In this document: in pieces, positions 6,568 through 10,505 of the stretch | Numbering within the stretch: the stretch's first letter is position 1 | Layout of the letters: every line of letters starts with the position of its first letter | Source of the DNA: JAWLFI01 sp041685645 | GTDB taxonomy: Bacteria; Bacteroidota; Bacteroidia; Chitinophagales; Saprospiraceae | Assembly: GCA_041685645.1 (NCBI GenBank) | Contig: JAWLFI010000094.1 | Coordinates: forward strand, 1 to 10,505 | Direction: 5' to 3' | DNA: 10,505 bases | Notes under the pieces: generated by a model | The model's database searches: none | Told to the model about the DNA's origin: nothing | Seen by the model: only the letters and a program-made list of their open reading frames with translations | Translations under genes and position numbers: made by a program

Positions 6568-8487
6568 ATGAATCAGGGCATGGATGTTGTCGAGCGTCTG
6601 GAGCGAATAGAGAAAGCACTGGAATTAGAGAAGCAGGCCGATCAGGAACGGCATCGGGCCATCATTGAAGAGCACAGTTTACATGAAAGGAGAACAAAAG
6701 GTTGGACCTGGCATCCGGTTGTGCCCGTAGATTATGGATACACCTTTGGCGACAAGGCCTATGTAGAGATTGAGCGCCAGGGAAGTCCCGACAATCACCA
6801 CCAATTTCGCTCGGGACAACCCGTGCGCCTATACATCGAAGAAGAAGGAGCTCAGGAGGAAGTTGCCGGCATAGTGCATTTTGTCAGAGACAACAAAATG
6901 AAAATCGTCCTCTACGATGAAGATTATCCGGATTGGATCACGGGGCACTCTCTGGCTGTGGAGCAATTATTTGATGCGCGCACCTATAAATCCATGCAAA
7001 AGGCCATTGACAGAGCGAAGGAGGCGCGCGGCCGATTTCTATATTTGCTGGAGCGATTGCTGGGCCTGCGTCTTCCAGCCCAGATCGTGCGGGAATCAGA
7101 GCTCATTTTATCCCATTTAAACAGTTCGCAGGTCACAGCAGTGAATGGCATGATCGACTTTGAAGACATCCTCGTGCTGCACGGCCCCCCGGGCACCGGA
7201 AAAACTACGACCCTCGTAGAAGGTATCTTTCAACTCGTAAAGCGAGGCCAAAAAATTCTGGTCTCCGCCTCCTCCAATACTGCCGTTGATGTCATGGCGG
7301 AGCGTTTATCCCATCGAAATATGCAAGTGCTGCGACTTGGAAATATTAGTCGAGTGGATCGCGATATTCTCGATTTGACTTTGGACGGTCAACTTGCCCG
7401 TGAACCAGAGAGTAAGAAGGTCAAACAGCTCAAAGTAGAAGCCGCCGCCCTGCGCAGGAAAGCTTCTACCTATAAAAGAAATTTTGGTGTCCGGGAGCGC
7501 GAAGAGCGAAAAGCCCTTTACCGGGAGGCGCGCGAAGTTCAGCAATGGGCCAATCAACTCGAACAAACCATGATCTACCGCCTGGTGGAAAGCGCTCAGG
7601 TGATTTGTTGCACTTTGATAAATACAGACCAAAAACTATTGAGAGATATCGATTTCGACTGCACGGTGATCGATGAAGCCGGTCAGGCCCTGGATCCCGG
7701 GCTACTCATCCCCCTGCGCAAGTCAAAAAAATGGGTCATGGCCGGCGACCCCTTTCAATTGCCCCCAACAGTGAAGTCCAAAGAGGCCGAGCGCAAGGGA
7801 TTGGCTGAAAATATGCTCGAGCGCTGGATCAATAGCGATCGCAACAGCTTTTTTCTCACCGTACAGTATCGCATGCATCGAGACATTATGGAGTTCCCGA
7901 ATCGCTACTTTTATCAGGGGCGATTACAAGCCGATGCTTCTGTAGCCGATCGGAAATTGGCCCTGCCGGAAAACGCCCCCGTGGAGTTCATTGACACCGC
8001 CGGCTGCGGTTTTGAAGAACAGATCAATGAGGAGAACAAGAGTAGGTACAACGAGGGCGAGGCCTTTATTCTCAGAGAGCACTTTCTCCAACTCATTCAG
8101 TCCGCCGAGCAGGCGGGAATCCCCTTTCCCGATTTAGGCATCATCACGCCGTATCGCGAGCAAGTGCGTTATTTGCGCAAATATTTAGCCGAGGACGAGC
8201 AGATTTCAGCTTTTGCCGATTATTTTCACGTGGATTCCATCGATGGATTTCAGGGCAATGAAAAAACCGTGATTTATATCTCCATGGTGCGGTCCAACGA
8301 TCATGGAGAAATAGGTTTTTTGAAGGACTATCGCCGGATGAACGTGGCTCTGACCCGAGCGCGCGAAAAATTGATTCTCATTGGCGACTCATCCACTCTG
8401 GGTACGGATCCTTTTTATTCTGAATGGTTAGATCTGGTGGAAGAGAAAAATGACTATCGCTCCGCCTGGGAGTTTATGACTGCTTAG
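6568..8487 (+). CDS. UPF1/IGHMBP2-like superfamily 1B DNA/RNA helicase
   Basis: ATP-dependent helicase of the UPF1/IGHMBP2 (SMUBP-2) group, 639 residues from the chosen start. An N-terminal helical stretch (about 5-50) is followed by a beta-barrel insertion-type region (about 55-140), then the motor core. Motifs seen: Walker A GPPGTGKT (206-213), Ia SASSNTAVDVM (233-243), II VIDEAGQ (367-373, D369/E370), III GDPFQLPPT (393-401), IV QYRMH (433-437), V DSIDGFQGNE (556-565) and VI NVALTRARE (592-600). All catalytic residues are intact. The C-terminal R3H and zinc-finger domains of human IGHMBP2 are absent, as usual in bacteria. The frame is open from a GTG at 6532, with ATGs at 6550, 6568 and 6580. 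I chose 6568 because its leader is purine-rich while 6550 follows a run of eight Ts; 6550 remains possible. Substrate and pathway are unknown, and no neighbour suggests one. Confidence 0.93.
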   Translation: MNQGMDVVERLERIEKALELEKQADQERHRAIIEEHSLHERRTKGWTWHPVVPVDYGYTFGDKAYVEIERQGSPDNHHQFRSGQPVRLYIEEEGAQEEVAGIVHFVRDNKMKIVLYDEDYPDWITGHSLAVEQLFDARTYKSMQKAIDRAKEARGRFLYLLERLLGLRLPAQIVRESELILSHLNSSQVTAVNGMIDFEDILVLHGPPGTGKTTTLVEGIFQLVKRGQKILVSASSNTAVDVMAERLSHRNMQVLRLGNISRVDRDILDLTLDGQLAREPESKKVKQLKVEAAALRRKASTYKRNFGVREREERKALYREAREVQQWANQLEQTMIYRLVESAQVICCTLINTDQKLLRDIDFDCTVIDEAGQALDPGLLIPLRKSKKWVMAGDPFQLPPTVKSKEAERKGLAENMLERWINSDRNSFFLTVQYRMHRDIMEFPNRYFYQGRLQADASVADRKLALPENAPVEFIDTAGCGFEEQINEENKSRYNEGEAFILREHFLQLIQSAEQAGIPFPDLGIITPYREQVRYLRKYLAEDEQISAFADYFHVDSIDGFQGNEKTVIYISMVRSNDHGEIGFLKDYRRMNVALTRAREKLILIGDSSTLGTDPFYSEWLDLVEEKNDYRSAWEFMTA

Positions 8488-8516
8488 GCAATGATTTTTT
8501 TAGGATTTGGGCGTCC

Positions 8517-8541
8517 CCCGCCACCGACGAGTCGGGGCGGG
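8517..8541 (+). repeat. Strong stem-loop at the head of element 2
   Basis: CCCGCC (8517-8522), a single unpaired A, and CCGAC (8524-8528) pair with GTCGG (8531-8535) and GGCGGG (8536-8541) around a GA turn: eleven G+C-rich pairs with one bulge. In element 1 the same place also holds complementary C and G runs (ACGCC with GGCGT, GGGG with CCCC). Confidence 0.75.
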
Positions 8542-8609
8542 TCGCTACGTTTCAGGCTCCACGTACGTTCGGTCCGCCATCTGGCGGACCCACGGCGGCC
8601 ATCGCTGCC

Positions 8610-8633
8610 CGGGGCGAAACATTTTTCGCCCCG
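8610..8633. repeat. 10-bp perfect hairpin in element 2
   Basis: CGGGGCGAAA (8610-8619) and its exact complement TTTCGCCCCG (8624-8633) surround a CATT loop. It is the counterpart of the 24-bp palindrome of element 1: both are central, end their left arm in GAAA and carry GGCG. The differing arms keep perfect pairing, as expected if structure rather than sequence is conserved. Confidence 0.8.
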
Positions 8634-8714
8634 ATTTAGCCGGCGCGTCTGCCGTGGCCTTTCACATCGCTGACGCGGGAGAGGAGTGATTTGAGGGTGG
8701 GGGCACTTCTTTTG

Positions 8715-8764
8715 TAGCTCTGTGCATATTAGGTCGAAGTCTATAAAAGCACAAATTTGAGCTA
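8715..8764 (+). other. Inverted repeat, possible structured RNA
   Basis: TAGCTC (8715-8720) and TGTGC (8721-8725) pair with GCACA (8749-8753) and GAGCTA (8759-8764): eleven pairs interrupted on one side by a 5-nt bulge, with a 23-nt loop. It lies about 40 bp after element 2 and could belong to it. Confidence 0.35.
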
Positions 8765-8780
8765 AAAGAGTCTGATTTTG

Positions 8781-8807
8781 CTTGCAAAGCAAGGCATTCG
8801 ACGAATG
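8781..8807 (+). other. Two adjacent small hairpins
   Basis: CTTGC (8781-8785) pairs with GCAAG (8789-8793) around AAA; CATTC (8795-8799) pairs with GAATG (8803-8807) around GAC. The two are separated by one base. Either could be chance; their juxtaposition is the reason for listing them. Confidence 0.25.
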
Positions 8808-8871
8808 GGGACATGGACCTTGCTTATTCCGATTTAAACTGCCGCTGGCAAACATCTGCTTATCGATAGGT

Positions 8872-8913
8872 GAAATATCACTGCAATGGCATCGTGCCAC
8901 TGGACGATATTTC
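8872..8913 (+). other. Nested inverted repeat
   Basis: GAAATATC (8872-8879) pairs perfectly with GATATTTC (8906-8913), enclosing a second hairpin TGGCA (8887-8891) and TGCCA (8895-8899) with a TCG loop. It overlaps the start of the open stretch at 8874-9035, which weakens a coding reading of that part. Confidence 0.35.
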
Positions 8914-9035
8914 CACATAATAGCATCCCGGGCACCTACAAGTTGGTTTCTTTTGAAGGCATACCAACAGTAGATCTCAAGGTAGATATGATATATGCTA
9001 TTCGCATGCTTAAAAAAGACTTAGCCCGAGTGTAA
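8874..9035 (+). pseudogene. Possible remnant of a coding sequence
   Basis: A 53-codon stretch open after a TGA (8871-8873) and closed by TAA (9033-9035). Its last part, from about 8922, reads IPGTYKLVSFEGIPTVDLK and then a helix-like MIYAIRMLKKDLARV, with a composition like real protein. The first part overlaps an inverted repeat and reads poorly, as if a frameshift lies near 8915. I cannot name a family. It has no start signal of its own. Chance is a serious alternative. Confidence 0.25.
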
Positions 9036-9049
9036 CTGATGAATTCTAG

Positions 9050-9172
9050 ACCCTTCCCAATCACAATACTGACAAGGATCTAAAATGGATCAGAACCCAT
9101 ACCGGAAGAATTTATTTCTGGCTGACCGTGCATTATTCTGTACTAGCAGCCCTTTGGATTGTTCCAGGCTAA
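9050..9172 (+). pseudogene. Possible remnant with one hydrophobic segment
   Basis: A 40-codon stretch open after TAG (9047-9049) and closed by TAA (9170-9172). It reads KDLKWIRTHTGRIYFWLTV followed by a hydrophobic run ending ALWIVPG. A basic W-I-R-x-H-T-G leader before a membrane helix recalls the first helix of PepSY-type membrane proteins, but this is only a resemblance. No start signal or continuation is visible in this frame. Confidence 0.22.
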
Positions 9173-9571
9173 CTCTACCAATGGAACCGCAGCGATTTAC
9201 TCCTGGTGCATGCCCATCGGATCGATGAATCGCTATAGCGGGGAGTAACAGAAGACGAAGCCTTTACCAACACAAACACAGAGCAATTCATTTGATCCTA
9301 AACCCCAGAAAGTAGAATAATCCGTGCATTTGGTATAATTCAAGGTCAACTTTTGAATAACAAAAGCCACCGTAGTACTTTTGATAGTGGGCTGGAATCT
9401 TGGTATCCATCGTTGGGAAGATATATAAATGAGAATTCCCCTGTTGGAGACCATATTATTATTCGTGGATAGGCTAATGTCTTTTATTAAAAAGTTTTTA
9501 CTTTTAGGCCACTAGATCAAGGTTTCGGTTATGAAAGCTCCGAACTATTGTCGCTGGCAGACTGTCTTATA

Positions 9572-9582
9572 AGAAAGGAGGT
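9572..9582 (+). promoter_or_regulatory. Full-length Shine-Dalgarno sequence of the MORN gene
   Basis: AGAAAGGAGGT is complementary over 11 nt to the 16S rRNA 3' tail as I recall it in Bacteroidota (ACCUCCUUUCU). Only two bases lie between it and the ATG at 9585 (three counted from GGAGG), a tight spacing. No other start in this window has such a site. It strongly supports the chosen start. Confidence 0.85.
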
Positions 9583-9584
9583 AT

Positions 9585-10487
9585 ATGAAGTTCAGTAAAA
9601 TTATTCTTGCCGTTTTCGTTGTCGCAGTGATTGCTCTGAGCATATTCCTATGGAATACCCATCAGGAAATCGAGATAATAAATGCGAAAGTTGACGATTT
9701 AAGAGAAGATAGCATCCAGCTCGCAGAGGATAAAAAATACTACGAAATTAGGGCTCGGGCTGACAGCCTCCTTCTGGAAGGTGAATACGAAGCTGGATTA
9801 AGTATTTTTAAACAGCTCAGGGAAAACGCTTCGTTAGATAGTTCTACTTATCGTTCTTATATCGAATTCGTAGAGGGACAGAAGTTGAAAAAAGAACAAA
9901 TAGAATGGAATTTGAAGTCATTGGAACAGGAAAAGGACAGATTAGAAGCGGATCTGGGTCTATCGAAGGAAGTGAGTTCAATCCTGGCTGACAGCAGATC
10001 CCAATTTATGGATAGCTTGTTCGTCATAAAGGATAGAGCGAGTGTTCGCATTCGCGCGTATCGAGACTCCCTTCAAAGACAAGAAGAGGTAATAGACTCC
10101 CTTCAGGATATTCATCGGGAACTATTGACCTTTAAGAATGACAGGGGCACCCGAGTTGTATATCTCGGCGATGTGAAGGACGGAAAGGCCAATGGCCGGG
10201 GCATTGGGGTTTGGGAGGACGCAGGCATCTATCGGGGCTCGTGGAAGGAAAACCAACGGCATGGAGAAGGTCGTTTTGAATGGGACGATGGGGAAGTGTA
10301 CGAAGGGGAATATAAAAATGATCATCGCTCAGGTCATGGGGTGTATGAATGGACTTCCGGACAGAAGTATAAAGGCCAATGGAAGAATGACAAGCGATCC
10401 GGGTACGGCACTTTATACAATGAGTATGGGAATGTTTCCTATGAGGGCGAATGGAGAGGAGATGCTCCCACGAGAGAAAAACAGTAA
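9585..10487 (+). CDS. Membrane-anchored coiled-coil protein with C-terminal MORN repeats
   Basis: A 300-residue protein. Residues 5-23 form one hydrophobic helix after a short basic N-terminus, an uncleaved signal anchor most likely placing the rest in the periplasm. Residues about 58-95 (ADSLLLEGEYEAGLSIFKQL and on) resemble a single TPR-like helix pair. Residues about 97-183 are charged with regular hydrophobic spacing, a predicted coiled coil containing DSL three times (143, 161, 171). Residues 193-292 hold four MORN-type repeats of about 23 residues, beginning YLGDVKDGKANGRG, YRGSWKENQRHGEG, YEGEYKNDHRSGHG and YKGQWKNDKRSGYG, then a partial YEGEW. MORN repeats form beta-hairpin scaffolds that bind lipids or proteins; the partner here is unknown. 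The start is fixed by a strong Shine-Dalgarno sequence. A possible further gene begins 5 bp after the stop. Architecture is well supported, function is not. Confidence 0.88.
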   Translation: MKFSKIILAVFVVAVIALSIFLWNTHQEIEIINAKVDDLREDSIQLAEDKKYYEIRARADSLLLEGEYEAGLSIFKQLRENASLDSSTYRSYIEFVEGQKLKKEQIEWNLKSLEQEKDRLEADLGLSKEVSSILADSRSQFMDSLFVIKDRASVRIRAYRDSLQRQEEVIDSLQDIHRELLTFKNDRGTRVVYLGDVKDGKANGRGIGVWEDAGIYRGSWKENQRHGEGRFEWDDGEVYEGEYKNDHRSGHGVYEWTSGQKYKGQWKNDKRSGYGTLYNEYGNVSYEGEWRGDAPTREKQ

Positions 10488-10492
10488 AAAAT

Positions 10493-10505
10493 ATGAAAAG
10501 TATAG
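10493..10505 (+). CDS. Possible start of a next gene, cut by the window end
   Basis: An ATG 5 bp after the MORN stop, in A-rich context (AGTAAAAAATATG), opens a frame of four codons (M-K-S-I) before the window ends. The spacing would fit an operon with the MORN gene. Too short to judge. Confidence 0.2.

Larger units (their letters stand above)
8505..8676 (+). repeat. Element 2: G+C-rich intergenic palindromic block, relative of element 1
   Basis: Begins 18 bp after the helicase stop with head ATTTGGGCGTCCCCC (8505-8519), has TCGGGGCGGGTC in the middle (8532-8543) and ends with CACATCGCTGACGC (8663-8676). Stem-loops: CCCGCC/GGCGGG enclosing CCGAC/GTCGG (8517-8541, one bulged A); GGTCCGCC/GGCGGACC (8571-8590); and an outer CCACGGC/GCCGTGG stem (8590-8596 with 8651-8657) enclosing a 10-bp hairpin at 8610-8633. 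Head, middle and tail match element 1 read on its minus strand. No hairpin is followed by a T-run, so it does not look like a simple terminator. Overlapping open frames on both strands have no protein-like character. Confidence 0.7.
8690..9584. other. Long region without an intact gene
   Basis: About 0.9 kb between element 2 and the MORN gene with stops scattered through all frames and no recognisable complete protein. It holds a set of stem-loops at 8715-8913, two short plus-strand open stretches that read like protein fragments (8874-9035 and 9050-9172), a 10-bp palindrome CGCTATAGCG (9231-9240) and a hairpin CTTTTG/CAAAAG (9350-9366). A 73-codon minus-strand frame at 9233-9454 looks random. 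Decayed genes are the simplest explanation; a structured RNA is the alternative for its first part. Confidence 0.5.

Noticed and set aside
8484..8918. 144-codon minus-strand open frame through element 2
   Set aside because: It crosses nested inverted repeats, has basic low-complexity composition and no recognisable motif; openness follows from high G+C.
9233..9454. 73-codon minus-strand open frame in the gene-poor region
   Set aside because: Cysteine- and aromatic-rich sequence with no domain, no start signal and no supporting neighbour.
9499..9506. TACTTTTA as a -7 box for the MORN gene
   Set aside because: One mismatch to TAnnTTTG and no TTTG at the proper upstream distance in A/T-rich DNA.
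8828..9570. Apparent direct repeat, TGCCGCTGGCAAAC (8840-8853) and TGTCGCTGGCAGAC (9549-9562)
   Set aside because: 12 of 14 matches is about what chance allows among all pairs in 0.9 kb, and the flanks align only with gaps.

Overview
The window looks like chromosomal DNA of a member of the Bacteroidota. The reasons are gene content (an Icd with the insertion seen outside enterobacteria, a GCS2 enzyme fused to a CBS pair, a mitochondrial-type aconitase), A/T-rich start regions without Shine-Dalgarno sequences in front of nearly every gene, and near-matches to the TAnnTTTG -7 box. A Saprospiria/Lewinella-like marine lineage is a guess from general look only.

Layout: 1-1134 is the 3' part of NADP-isocitrate dehydrogenase (icd, 5' end outside the window). 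1135-1418 holds no gene; it carries a hairpin after icd and a dense G+C-rich block of inverted repeats (element 1). 1419-1952 (minus strand) encodes a small lipoprotein of unknown function. Diverging from it, 2048-3964 encodes a glutamate-cysteine-ligase-family (GCS2) enzyme with a C-terminal CBS pair. 4182-6461 is aconitase, closed by a clear intrinsic terminator at 6469-6498. 6568-8487 is a complete UPF1/IGHMBP2-like superfamily 1B helicase. 8505-8676 is a second G+C-rich palindromic block (element 2) that shares its head, a middle motif and its tail with element 1. 8690-9584 is about 0.9 kb without an intact gene, with several stem-loops and short open stretches that may be gene remnants. 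9585-10487 encodes a membrane-anchored coiled-coil protein with C-terminal MORN repeats, and a further gene may begin at 10493.

How the genes fit together: aconitase and Icd catalyse consecutive steps of the oxidative TCA branch (citrate to isocitrate to 2-oxoglutarate). The GCS2-CBS protein between them probably uses glutamate, one transamination away from 2-oxoglutarate, and CBS pairs commonly sense adenine nucleotides; a functional link is inference only. The helicase and the MORN protein have no evident tie to this metabolic group.

The most interesting material is non-coding: the two related palindromic elements, each just downstream of a gene and in the same orientation relative to it, and the MORN gene's full-length Shine-Dalgarno sequence in a phylum that normally does not use one. 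No complete undescribed multi-gene system is evident.
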